A stretch of DNA of 34,137 bases from the NCBI GenBank assembly GCA_002327305.1, contig DCUZ01000118.1, positions 24,212 to 58,348 on the forward strand, read 5' to 3'. Each line of letters opens with the position of its first letter. Position 1 is the stretch's first letter. Shown one piece after another: positions 1 to 9,600 of this stretch. The position numbers were made by a program, and so were the translations under genes. Below the pieces are notes generated by a model. That model saw only the letters and a program-made list of their open reading frames with translations. It was not told where the DNA came from and did no database searches. The DNA is from Holophagales bacterium UBA2201. Lineage in GTDB: Bacteria > Acidobacteriota > Thermoanaerobaculia > UBA2201.

Positions 1-2
1 CC

Positions 3-494
3 CCGCCCCCGCCCCCCGCCCCCCCCCCCCCGCCGCCGGCCGCCCCCGAGATGCTGACCGTCACCGCCGGCCGGCTCAACGTGCGGCAGTCCCCCTCCAC
101 GCAGGCGCCCATCGTGACCAAGGTGCGGCAGGGGACCCCGCTGGAAAAACTGGGGGAGCGGGGACAATGGTTCGAGGTCCGGACCGGCGGGATCACGGGC
201 TGGGTGATGAAGCCCTATGTCCGCTCCGAGGGGGTCTGCCCCCCGGACCGGGAAATGGAGATCCTGGACGAGCCCCCCGCCGTCTTCGGGGAGACCCGCC
301 ATGGAAGGGTGGTCCTCGAGGCGTGGGTGGACGAGACGGGGACCATCCGGTCGGTGAAGGTGGCCGAGAACACCACCGGCGATCCCGCCTTCGCCGACGC
401 CGCGGAGGCGGACCTGCGCAAATTCAAGTTCTCCCCGCCCGTGAAGCGGTGCAAGCCGGCGGGGTTCACCTACGTCTACACGCGCAATTATTAG
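3..494 (+). CDS. SH3b / TonB C-terminal domain protein (5' partial)
   Basis: The reading frame is open to the left window edge, so the true start lies upstream; the ATG at 51 is only the first in-frame Met. Codons before it encode an almost pure Pro/Ala stretch, a typical flexible linker after a signal or membrane anchor. From Met51 come a bacterial SH3 domain (about 55 aa, with the usual RLNVRQSPS start and GWVMKPYV end) and then a TonB-C/energy-transducer-like fold (GRVVLEAWVDETGTIRSV ... DLRKFKFSPP). TonB-C domains normally act at the periplasmic face of the outer membrane, and SH3b domains bind peptidoglycan or peptides. A role as an envelope protein is inferred. It converges on the minus-strand gene that ends 6 nt downstream. 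Confidence 0.75.
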   Translation, partial: PPPPPAPPPPPPAAPEMLTVTAGRLNVRQSPSTQAPIVTKVRQGTPLEKLGERGQWFEVRTGGITGWVMKPYVRSEGVCPPDREMEILDEPPAVFGETRHGRVVLEAWVDETGTIRSVKVAENTTGDPAFADAAEADLRKFKFSPPVKRCKPAGFTYVYTRNY

Positions 495-500
495 CCCGCG

Positions 501-794
501 TTAATCCACCAGTTCCGATATGGATTTCCGGGGCTTGGAGTCGGGGGTCACGGGCGGCGACGACTGCGCCTCCTCCCGGATGATGAGGTCCAGGAACAGT
601 TCCCGCACCCCCTCCCTGCCCCGCAGTTTGAAGGCCTGCCGCACCATCCCCGGTTTGAGGTCGATCCCCGCCATGGTCCTGAGGTACTGGCAGAAGACCC
701 TCGGGCGGGAGGCGAAGCTGACGACGAGAATGAGGAGCAGCAGGGCGATGACGCCCGCCGCGACGACGAAAGTGAGTTCCTGGCCCGTGAACAT
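501..794 (-). CDS. Small single-pass membrane protein, unknown function
   Basis: 97 aa. Residues about 7-28 form a strongly hydrophobic helix (VVAAGVIALLLLILVVSFA), followed by a basic cytoplasmic-type tail with a hydrophilic, Ser/Pro-rich end. I do not recognise the family. The start ATG at 794 is preceded exactly 6 nt upstream by a TAGAAT -10 box (801-806) with a TTGAGC -35 (825-830) at 18 bp. There is no Shine-Dalgarno, which fits a leaderless transcript and supports this start. It is divergent from the aldehyde dehydrogenase gene, whose promoter shares the same 100-nt gap. The predicted topology and the well-placed promoter are the main reasons to accept it. Confidence 0.6.
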   Translation of the reverse strand: MFTGQELTFVVAAGVIALLLLILVVSFASRPRVFCQYLRTMAGIDLKPGMVRQAFKLRGREGVRELFLDLIIREEAQSSPPVTPDSKPRKSISELVD

Positions 795-800
795 GGCCCT

Positions 801-830
801 ATTCTACCCGAAGTGCGCCACCGCGCTCAA
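801..830 (-). promoter_or_regulatory. Promoter of the small membrane protein gene (leaderless type)
   Basis: On the minus strand TTGAGC (825-830), an 18-nt spacer and TAGAAT (801-806). The start codon begins 7 nt after the -10 box, so the expected transcription start is the A of ATG. Confidence 0.5.
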
Positions 831-845
831 CCCCCGGTGCGGCTA

Positions 846-854
846 TGCTATAAT
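846..854 (+). promoter_or_regulatory. Extended -10 promoter for the aldehyde dehydrogenase gene
   Basis: TGCTATAAT is a perfect extended -10 element. No good -35 is visible at 17 bp. The expected start near 861 gives a leader of about 33 nt that contains the AAGGAGG ribosome-binding site at 883-889. Confidence 0.6.
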
Positions 855-893
855 TCGGTTTCCGCACATCATTTAAATCCTGAAGGAGGCGTC

Positions 894-2417
894 ATGTTCG
901 AGGACATCCTCAACAAACTGGGTATCGAGAAGATCAACTCCGGCGTCTGCACCGGCGCCTGGATGAAGAAGCCGCACGGGGAGGAATTGGTCTCCAAAAA
1001 CCCCGCCACGGGCAAGCCGCTGGCCACCGTCATGCAGGCCTCGGCCGAGGACTACGACCAGGTCGTGGACGAGGCCCAGGCCGCCTTCAAGACCTGGCGC
1101 TGCATGCCGGCCCCCAAGCGCGGCGAGATCGTCCGCCTGCTGGGGTTGGAACTGCGCAAATACAAGGACCCCCTCGGCATGCTGGTCACCCTGGAGATGG
1201 GCAAGATCAAGACCGAGGGGCTTGGCGAGGTGCAGGAGATGATCGACATGGCCGATTTCTCCGTCGGCCTCTCCCGGCAGCTCTACGGCCTCACCATCGC
1301 CTCTGAGCGCGACAACCACCGGATGATGGAGCAGTGGCACCCCCTGGGCGTCGTGGGGATCATCAGCGCCTTCAACTTCCCCGTCGCCGTGTGGTCTTGG
1401 AACGCCTGCCTCGCCGCCGCCTGCGGCGACTCGATGATCTGGAAGCCCGCCTCCGACACCCCGCTGACCGCCGTCGCCGTCCAGAACATCTGCAACAAGG
1501 TGATGGAGGCCAACGGCCTCAAGGGGATCTTCAACCTCTGCATCGGCAAGGGCTCGTCGGTGGGCGAGAAGATGATCAACGACCCCCGCGTCCCCCTCGT
1601 CTCCTTCACCGGCTCCACCGCGATGGGCAAGCGGGTGGCCGAGCGGGTGGCGGCCCGGTTCGGCCGCTCCATCCTGGAACTGGGCGGCAACAACGGCATC
1701 ATCCTGATGGCCGACGCCGACCTCAACATGGCCCTCCGCGCCTCCCTCTTCGCCGCCGTCGGCACCGCCGGCCAGCGCTGCACCAGCCTCCGCCGCCTCA
1801 TCGTCCAGCGCCCAGTCCACGACAAGTTCGTGGAGACGCTGACCAAGGCCTACAAGTCGGTCAAGATCGGCAACCCCTGGGAGGACGGCGTCCTCATGGG
1901 CCCGCTCGTCAACAAGGCCGCCGTGGCCGAGTACGAGGAGGCCCTCGCCGTCATCCAGAAACAGGGCGGCAAGATCGTCTGCGGCGGTAAGGCCCTGGCC
2001 GGGGACGGCTGTTTCGTGGAGCCCACCATCGTCCTGGCCCGCCCCGACATGCCCATCGTCCAGACCGAGACCTTCGCCCCCATCCTCTACGTCATCCCCT
2101 TCGACGAACTGGACGAGGCCCTCGCCATCCACAACGGCGTCCCCCAGGGCCTCTCGTCGGCCATGTTCACCTCCAACCTCCTGGCCGCCGAGAAGTTCCT
2201 CTCCCCGGCGGGCTCCGACTGCGGCATCGCCAACGTCAATATCGGCACGTCGGGGGCGGAAATCGGCGGGGCCTTCGGCGGCGAGAAGGAGACGGGCGGC
2301 GGGCGCGAGGCCGGGAGCGACGCCTGGAAGCTCTACATGCGGCGCCAGACCAACACGGTCAACTACGGCACCACCCTGCCGCTGGCCCAGGGCGTGAAGT
2401 TCGACGTGGAGATCTGA
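894..2417 (+). CDS. ALDH7-family aldehyde dehydrogenase (antiquitin / aminoadipate-semialdehyde dehydrogenase type)
   Basis: 507 aa from the ATG at 894, chosen because AAGGAGG lies 4 nt before it. An in-frame ATG at 813 would put the promoter inside the gene. The protein follows the antiquitin family closely along its whole length: PAPKRGEIVR, EMGKI..EGLGEVQE, the nucleotide-binding GIISAFNFPVAVW, catalytic Glu262 in ELGGNNG, nucleophile Cys296 in GTAGQRCT, and the diagnostic C-terminal block SGAEIGGAFGGEKETGGGRE followed by SDAWK.YMRR. Family members oxidise alpha-aminoadipic semialdehyde (lysine breakdown) and related aldehydes such as betaine aldehyde, using NAD+, in the cytosol. The exact substrate cannot be read from sequence, and no lysine-degradation neighbours are present. 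It is followed by an intrinsic terminator, so it is probably monocistronic. Confidence 0.93.
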   Translation: MFEDILNKLGIEKINSGVCTGAWMKKPHGEELVSKNPATGKPLATVMQASAEDYDQVVDEAQAAFKTWRCMPAPKRGEIVRLLGLELRKYKDPLGMLVTLEMGKIKTEGLGEVQEMIDMADFSVGLSRQLYGLTIASERDNHRMMEQWHPLGVVGIISAFNFPVAVWSWNACLAAACGDSMIWKPASDTPLTAVAVQNICNKVMEANGLKGIFNLCIGKGSSVGEKMINDPRVPLVSFTGSTAMGKRVAERVAARFGRSILELGGNNGIILMADADLNMALRASLFAAVGTAGQRCTSLRRLIVQRPVHDKFVETLTKAYKSVKIGNPWEDGVLMGPLVNKAAVAEYEEALAVIQKQGGKIVCGGKALAGDGCFVEPTIVLARPDMPIVQTETFAPILYVIPFDELDEALAIHNGVPQGLSSAMFTSNLLAAEKFLSPAGSDCGIANVNIGTSGAEIGGAFGGEKETGGGREAGSDAWKLYMRRQTNTVNYGTTLPLAQGVKFDVEI

Positions 2418-2460
2418 TGGTTTCCCGTCCGCCGGGCCGGCCCGGCGCCTACCGGCATTC

Positions 2461-2489
2461 AACGGGGCGACCCACCGGGCCGCCCCGTT
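2461..2489 (+). terminator. Rho-independent terminator after the aldehyde dehydrogenase gene
   Basis: Perfect 9-bp stem AACGGGGCG/CGCCCCGTT with an 11-nt loop, followed by TTTCTTT (the last T's of the stem and 2490-2495). It separates the dehydrogenase from nadC. Confidence 0.75.
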
Positions 2490-2517
2490 TCTTTGGAAAG
2501 GAACCGCCCTTTCCCGG

Positions 2518-2523
2518 TATAAT
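2518..2523 (+). promoter_or_regulatory. -10 box immediately upstream of nadC (leaderless type)
   Basis: A perfect TATAAT lies 7 nt before the ATG at 2531. A weak TTGGAA at 2493-2498 is a possible -35 at 19 bp. No Shine-Dalgarno is present between the box and the start codon. Confidence 0.6.
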
Positions 2524-2530
2524 ATAGGCC

Positions 2531-3370
2531 ATGAGCCAAAAGTTCTCTCTCCTCGAGAACCTCGAGAACATCCTCCCCCTGGCCTTCGCGGAGGACGGGC
2601 CCGACATCACCACCCAAGCCCTGGCCGACCTGCACGAGAACGTCAAGGCCCGCATCATCGCCAAGGCCCCCGGCGTCGTCTGCGGCCTCCCGCTCCTGCC
2701 CTACATCTTCACCTACAGGATGAGCAACGTCTCCATCAACCCCCAGGTCCACGACGGCGACGTGGTCCAGAAGGACAGCGTCGTGGCCATCCTGGAGGGC
2801 TCCGCCCTCGGCATCCTCTCGGCCGAGCGCGTCGGCCTCAACTTCCTCCAGCGCCTCTCCGGCATCGCCACCCTCACCCGCAAGTTCCTCACCCTCGTCC
2901 AGGGGACCCCCGTGGTCCTCCTCGACACCCGCAAGACCGTCCCCGGATGGCGGCACCTGGAGAAATACGCCACCCGCGTGGGCGGGGCGAAGAACAACCG
3001 GATGAGCGCAGCGGAAGCCGTGATGCTCAAGGACAACCACCTCGTCCTGGCCAAGGGGCCCGCCGCGGCGGTCAAGAAGGTGCGGGAATACCACGGCGAC
3101 AAGGTGGAGGTGGTCCTGGAGGTGCGCAACCTGGAGGAATTGAAGGAGGCCTTCACCCTCCCCGTCAACAAGATCATGCTGGACAACTTTACCGTCGAGA
3201 ACGTCAGACAGGCCGTGGCCCTGGCCGGCGGGCGCATCCCCCTCGAGGCCACCGGCGGCATCAACCTGCAGAACATCAAGGAGTTCGCCGCCACCGGGGT
3301 CAACTTCATCTCCATCGGCGCCATCACCCACTCCGCCCCCGCCCTGGATTTATCGCTCGAGGTCTCGTGA
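2531..3370 (+). CDS. nadC: Nicotinate-nucleotide diphosphorylase (carboxylating), quinolinate phosphoribosyltransferase
   Basis: 279 aa, normal length for NadC. It converts quinolinate and PRPP to nicotinate mononucleotide, CO2 and PPi in de novo NAD synthesis, in the cytosol. Visible family features are the N-terminal barrel-like domain (AEDGPDITTQAL, EGSALGILSAERVGLNFLQRLSGIAT), then RKTVPGWRHLEKYATRVGG (Arg134-Lys135 onward), LKDNHL, a repeated beta/alpha series (EVVLEVRNLEEL, IMLDNF) and the phosphate-binding ATGGINLQNI and ISIGAITHSAPALDLSLE end. The usual GG-x-NHR reads GGAKNNR here, with Asn156 in place of His. ModD is the alternative within this superfamily, but the full set of motifs favours NadC. 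No nadA/nadB is adjacent. A TATAAT box 7 nt before the ATG suggests a leaderless mRNA. Confidence 0.92.
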   Translation: MSQKFSLLENLENILPLAFAEDGPDITTQALADLHENVKARIIAKAPGVVCGLPLLPYIFTYRMSNVSINPQVHDGDVVQKDSVVAILEGSALGILSAERVGLNFLQRLSGIATLTRKFLTLVQGTPVVLLDTRKTVPGWRHLEKYATRVGGAKNNRMSAAEAVMLKDNHLVLAKGPAAAVKKVREYHGDKVEVVLEVRNLEELKEAFTLPVNKIMLDNFTVENVRQAVALAGGRIPLEATGGINLQNIKEFAATGVNFISIGAITHSAPALDLSLEVS

Positions 3371-3393
3371 TTCCCCGAACCCGGCAGCCGCGA

Positions 3394-3419
3394 TGTAGCC
3401 GCACCCTTTAGAGTGCGCC
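3394..3419. repeat. REP-like hairpin repeat, copy 1
   Basis: This 26-nt element reads TGTAGCCGCACCCTT followed by TAGAGTGCGCC and matches the copy at 16035-16060 except at two positions. The core folds as GCACCCT/AGAGTGC around a short loop. It lies just after the nadC stop. Confidence 0.6.
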
Positions 3420-3440
3420 ATCCTGCCTCCCCGACTCCCC

Positions 3441-3463
3441 GCCCCGGCCCCCAAGGCCGGGGC
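3441..3463 (+). terminator. Probable terminator hairpin downstream of nadC
   Basis: Perfect 9-bp stem GCCCCGGCC/GGCCGGGGC with a 5-nt loop. The following GGTCGTATT is a weak U-tract, so termination efficiency is uncertain. The hairpin isolates nadC from the next promoter. Confidence 0.5.
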
Positions 3464-3471
3464 GGTCGTAT

Positions 3472-3487
3472 TGTGACGCCCGTCACA
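3472..3487. promoter_or_regulatory. CRP/FNR-family operator, copy 1 (TGTGA-N6-TCACA)
   Basis: TGTGACGCCCGTCACA is a perfect two-fold palindrome and matches the textbook CRP half-sites exactly. The identical 16-mer, including its centre, recurs at 17019-17034 in front of the other secreted-protein operon. Its centre lies about 57 bp before the predicted transcription start, near a class I activator position. Which regulator binds it is not known from this window. Confidence 0.7.
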
Positions 3488-3500
3488 TATCGGGAGGGCA

Positions 3501-3530
3501 TTGCGGCTTATCATGTATTTGATGTATTCT
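3501..3530 (+). promoter_or_regulatory. Candidate promoter of the kelch/C25 protein gene
   Basis: TTGCGG (3501-3506), an 18-nt spacer and TATTCT (3525-3530), in an AT-rich patch unusual for this window. A weak core promoter next to a CRP-type site suggests activator dependence. Confidence 0.4.
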
Positions 3531-3608
3531 ATGCACCAGATGGGCAAACCCGTTTTTCGACGGCGAGGGCGTTGTACCGACCCCCATGATCGGGCAAAGG
3601 AGTAATCC

Positions 3609-6600
3609 ATGAAAAAAATGACTGTGGTCGTATCCGGATTGTTCGTCATCCTGGCAGGGGTCCTGCCCGCCACCGGCACCCTCACTTTTGAGGAGCGCGT
3701 GGAGGCCCAGCGGGCCATCGAACGGGTGTACTACAGCCACCGCATCTGGCCGGAGAGTAATCCGTATCCCAAGCCGCAGTTTGAGCAGATGGTGCCGGAG
3801 GATCTGCTTCTCCGCAAGGTGGAAGCGTACCTTTTAAAATCCGCCGCGCTGGAGGAATACTGGGGCAGACCGCTGACGGGCGAACAGCTTCAGGCCGAGA
3901 TGGACCGGATGGCGCGGGACACCCGGGACGCCTCCATGCTGAGGGAGCTCTTTGCGGCTCTCGACAACGATCCCTTCCTCATCGCCGAGTGTTACGTCCG
4001 GCCCTCGCTCGCGGACCGCCACCTGCGGGACCGGTATGCTTTCGATCCCCGGTTCCACCAAAACGCCCTTAGGGCGGCCAGGGACCTTTTCGGGGTCGTG
4101 AATCCCGCCAATTTCGCCCTCTTGGGGGGAGAGTATTACCGGCCTGTCCACGCCCATCGGGAGGGAAGCGCCACCCCCGCGGGAACTCTGGCCCTTTCCG
4201 GCGAAGAGTTGCGGAGATTCAAGGACCGCTTTCCCCCACCCGGAAGAATTTCCGGACCGGATGAAACCGGCGAGGCCTTCATCCTGAACCTGACCCAGTC
4301 GGTCAATGACGAGAATTTCACGGGCGGAGTCATCGCCATCCCCAAGATCCCTTTCGATGCCTGGTTCCGCGATCAGGTCATGGGCAAGCTCCATCCCGGG
4401 ACCGCCGAGCCCCGGCATCCCTACCACCTGCCCTCCATCGGTGCCGGTTTCCGCGATTTCACGCCGGAGAGCCCTGACGCCTGGAGGCCGCTATGGGCCA
4501 TCCCCTCCCTCCGCAAACAGCACACGGCCGTCTGGACCGGGGCCGAGATGATCATCTGGGGCGGCACCAACGGGGAGGCGCTGGACTCGGGGGGGCGGTA
4601 TTATCCCATCTCCGACTCCTGGACCTGGATGCCCATCTCCGGCATCGGAGCGCCCTCGCCACGCTATGAACACACGGCCGTCTGGACCGGCGAGGAAATG
4701 ATCATCTGGGGCGGCACCGACGGGATGGTTAAGCTCCGCACCGGAGGTCGCTACAATCCCACGACCGATACCTGGAAAGCCACCACCACCATCAGCGCCC
4801 CCGCTTCCGGCCGCAACCGCCACACGGCCATCTGGACCGGCATCGAAATGTTGATTTGGGGCGGCGACGAAGGGGCCTCGTTCGTGAAAACCGGCTATCG
4901 GTACCACCCGGCGAACGACGATTCCGGCAATCCCGCCTGGAAGGCGATGAATACCATGACCGCCAACACGCCGTCGGCCCGAATCTGGCACACCGCCGTC
5001 TGGACCGGAACGGAGATGATCGTCTGGGGGGGCAACTCCGGAGGCTACCTGGACAGCGGGGCCCGCTACAACCCCGGCTTGGACAACGGACTCAACGACC
5101 CGTGGATCGCCATGCCCCTGGGCCCCTCCGCCCGGTACCTTCACACCGCGGTGTGGTCGGGGACGGAAATGATCGTGTGGGGGGGGTACACCAATTCCGG
5201 CGTGACCAATACGGGCGGGCGTTACAATCCGTCATGGAGCATGTGGATGAACACCTGTTCCGACGCCTGGTGCAACGTACCGTTTTCCCGAGCCCGGCAT
5301 ATCGCAGTGTGGACCGGCTCATCCATGATCATCTGGGGCGGGGACATGGGGGGGACCACCACGGATCGCGGCGCCGTCTATGTGCCCTCCAACGATTCCT
5401 GGACCGACACCACCTGGGATGTGACCACCCCCGCGGGGAGGCGGGACCACACCGCCGTCTGGACCGGATCGGAGATGATCGTCTGGGGGGGAGAAGGGGC
5501 CGGCATGGGCACTTATTTCCTGGACACCGGCGGCCGCTATAATCCATCAAACGGATATTGGGAGAACACCCTCCCCACCCCCATGCCGGGCCTGCCGACT
5601 GCCAGGGTCGGGCACTCGATGGTCTGGACCGGGACGGAGATGATCGTTTGGGGCGGGGAGGCAGTCGAGTGGGGGGTGCAGATGGTGCGAAGCGGTGCGC
5701 GCTATTATCCTTCGAGCGACATCTGGGACCTGACCGACACTTGGGATTTCGACACCCCCTCCTCCCGGAAGGAACATACCGCCGTCTGGAGCGGCACGGC
5801 CATGATCGTATGGGGAGGGACCAGCGGAACGGGCTACATGAACGATGGAGCCCTTTACGATCCCGATGAAGATCCGATGGGCGATCCCTGGACGCCCATG
5901 ATCACGACCAACGCCCCCTCCGGCCGCCACCGGCACACGGCGGTTTGGGCCGACGGCCAACTGATCGTTTGGGGTGGTTTCGATGGGATGAACCGTCTCA
6001 ACACCGGCGGCCACTACATCCCGGGAACACCGGACCAATGGAAAGCCACCACGATCTCCGGCGCCCCTACGGGCCGCGACCTGCACACCGCCATTTGGAC
6101 GGGGGCGGAGATGATCATTTGGGGCGGCCTGGAGGAGAACCCCGGGCCTTTAGTGCAGACAGGAGGGCATTTCCTGCCAGGCAATGTGGGCAATGATACC
6201 GATTTCGGGAGCTGGAGCGCCATGCCGACCACCAACGCTCCCTCGGCCCGCGGCTCCCACACCGCCGTCTGGACGGGGAACCCCCTCCGGAGCATGATCA
6301 TCTGGGGCGGGGTTACCTGCACCCAACCCCATTTCGGTTGCTACGACGGCGCGACCCCCCTGGGGGATGGCCGTCTGTATGCCGTGGACGCGATGCAATG
6401 GTCGCCCAACCCCCTGCCCTCTTCCGGCCAGGACGCGCGGTACGAGCACTCCGCGGTCTGGACCGGCAAAGACATGCTGGTCTGGGGCGGCTCGAAGAAC
6501 ACGACCTATGGAAGTTACGGTGAACTCTTGAACGACGGCGCCCAATACCGCCCCGACTTTCCCGTCGCGGAAGCGTGGCACCACCTTACTCTTACTTTGG

Positions 6601-9600
6601 CCCCCAGCGCCCGGTCCAAGGCCCCGTCGGTCTGGACCGGCACGGGGATGATCGTGTGGGACGGCAACCCCCGCAGCCGCACGGGAGGCATCTACTATCC
6701 CGACACCCCGCCCACCGCCGTGATCGGGGCCATCTATGATCCGGGGTTGAAGGCCCCCATCTGCGGAACACCGGGAACCATCTGCGACAGCGCCGACACG
6801 CTGTTCGGGCGCGACTCCATCACAGGGGGCCCGGAGACCAACCAGCCCAACACGCTTGGGGGGACCTGCGCGGACGGCACTTCGGGTGTTTACAACACCG
6901 ATGAATCCATTGACCGCATCCGCATTCTCTCAAGGGATGGCACAGCCCTGGCCCCCGGGGACACCGTCACCGTGGAAGTGACCTTCAAGGCCGGCTCGGC
7001 CATCGCCCTCGATCTCTTCCACTGCGCCGACGCCCTGGCCCCCAGCCCCGTGTGGACCCTCGTCGGAACCTTCCTCCTCCCCGCCCAGACCAGCCCGGCC
7101 ACGGCCACGCTCGCCCTGGCGGCCGGCCCCCTGCAGGCCGTCCGGGCGCGAACCCGGCGGGAGGCCAACGCCCTTCCCTGCGCGTTCGGCAACTACAACG
7201 ACCACGACGACCTGGTCTTCGCCGTGGGGATGGAAACCGTCCAGGCGGTCTACGAACTGGGAACAGCCGGCAGCACCCTGGACCTCTCCGCCCTGGGCTC
7301 CACCAGCGGATCCAACGCCTTCTCGAGCCCACCTTACGAGGACACATGGGACACGGTGACCGCCTACGAATGGGACCTCAACGGCGATGCGCACTTTGAA
7401 TGGGGTTGCCGGTCGGAGGGGAGCTGGGGAGTGGATCGCGTAGGCGCGGACCAACAGCTCGACGACAGCGACCTGGAGGCCCTGGGAATGGCGGTGCCGG
7501 GCAACCAACCCATCTGGCTCCGCGTCACCGACGAACAGGGCACCAAGCACTGCTCCCGCTCTCTGGTCACCATCGCCGACGGCGTAAGCCCGCAGGCCAC
7601 GATGTTCCTCCCCGACGGCGGGGAGTCGTGGCCCTTCTCGGAGAGCGACTCGAAGCGGCGCCGGCAGTTCATCGTCTGGGACGCCGACGACGACTTCTAC
7701 CTGGCCCATTCAAAATTGTCCTACTCATGCGACGGCGGTTCGAACTGGACCTGCATCGCCGAATCGGCCTGGCGGTACGCCAACCTCCGCGGCGGCGTCC
7801 CCATCCCCGACGCCCCCTATGAGAGCACCTGGGCCTCATCCAACATCTTCGTGGACTGGGGAATGAGCGGCGAGTTGGTCGCCGATGTGAATGTGTTGGT
7901 CAACATCAACCATCCCAATGTGGGCGACCTCAACCTTGTGCTGGAGCACGTCCTGCCGGGAGGGACCACGAAGTCGGTGCCACTTAGCATCTACAACGGC
8001 GCAAGCGGGGACAACTACGAGGGGACCCTCTTCGACGACGAGGCCGGTTCCGCCATCGAGGCGGGCGCCGCCCCGTTCACCGGCAGTTTCCGGCCCCAAG
8101 CGGGCGCGACGCTTTCGGAGTTCGACGGCGTCTCCCCCGCCGGGAGTTGGACGCTGAAGGTGATGGACCCCGTTTCCGGCAACGCCGGCGCCATCGGCAC
8201 CTGGGCCCTGCAGATCGCCACGGACAGCGTCTGCGGCAGTCAGAACTATTCGGCCACCGACACCCTCGAGGCCGACGACGACTTCTTTGTCTGGGACCTC
8301 CCCACCCAGAAGGAGGCGGCCGAGTCCATCCCCGGGCAGACCTTCCCGTCCGCCAACTGCCGCGCCCGGGTGGAGGTGTGGGACGGGGCCGGCCACACCG
8401 CATCGGACGATTCCGACGCCAACTTCTACATCGTCCAGCCCACCACCACCTCCGTGCGCACACTGGTCCTCTGGCACCCCGAACGGATGTGTGCGCTCTA
8501 CGACGCGACGCCGGGGTGCGACTGCGAGGACTGGGGCGGCACCTCCTGCACCGTCACGCAAAATCTGGAGGAGAAGCTGGGCGAGCTCGCCGATCATGAC
8601 AAGGTGGAGGGGGTCGTCCTCGACCTGGGCAACAGCACCGCGGTGGCAACGGCCTACGCCGCCTGGGACGCCTCCCCCACCGACCAGACCCTGGCCAATG
8701 CCGTGGCGGCGGCCATCCGGACTTACCTCTACGGCGCCAACGGTCAAATCAGCAAGACCTACACCAAGACGGAGAACCTCATCCTGGTGGGGGACGACGC
8801 GATCCTCCCCTTCTACCGGATGGCCGACGGCACCATGACCACCGACCCCTTCGACCCGGCCCAGGACTACTCCGAGGCCAAGTACGCCGGAGCGGCGCCG
8901 AACCACGAGGTGGCCATCGACACCACCACCACGGTGGGCTCGGCCCTGGCGCAGGGCTATTTCCTCACCGACAACTACTACTCCGAATCGTTCCCCGAGG
9001 ACTCCGGCCTGGATGCGCCCCACGACAAGATCTACCAGAACGACTACGCCACCGGGCGCCTGGTGGAGACCCCGGCGCAGGTCGCCACCGTCATCGACGC
9101 CTTCCTGGCCTACAGCGGCCAGGTGGATGTCCTTTCCAGCGCCGATGAGGTGCTGGTGACGGGGTTCGACTTCGTCTTCGACTCGGCCCGGACCATCTAC
9201 GATCTTTACGAGGATGTCAACTACTCCCCGTGGACCACCGATGCCCTGTTGGACGACCCGGACGACCTCGACCCCCTGGACGCCCCCTTCACCCCCGCGA
9301 ACCTGCTGGACCAGCTCATCCCCGCGGCCTCCACGGATCTGCACAAGATCTCCAGCGTCAACACCCACGCCAACCACTTCTCCTGGGCCGCCTCCGCCGC
9401 AGGGAGCGGGAGCGCCAACCTCCTCTGCACCGACCCCTCCTACGACGCCGCCTACTGCTACCAGGGTGAAGGGCTCGACGGCCGCGCCGGCAATCTCAAC
9501 GCCACCATCCTCTACACCTCCGGGTGCCACTCCGGCCTCCCCATTCCCAACGGCGCCGCGGGCTCCAGCCCCTACGCGCTCGACTTGCCCGAGGTGATGG

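Noticed and set aside
813..893. Upstream in-frame start for the aldehyde dehydrogenase
   Set aside because: It would place the extended -10 element inside the coding sequence; the ATG at 894 has an ideal AAGGAGG.
873..2462. 529-codon antisense frame opposite the aldehyde dehydrogenase gene
   Set aside because: The + strand frame is an unmistakable ALDH7 protein; the antisense product shows no family features.
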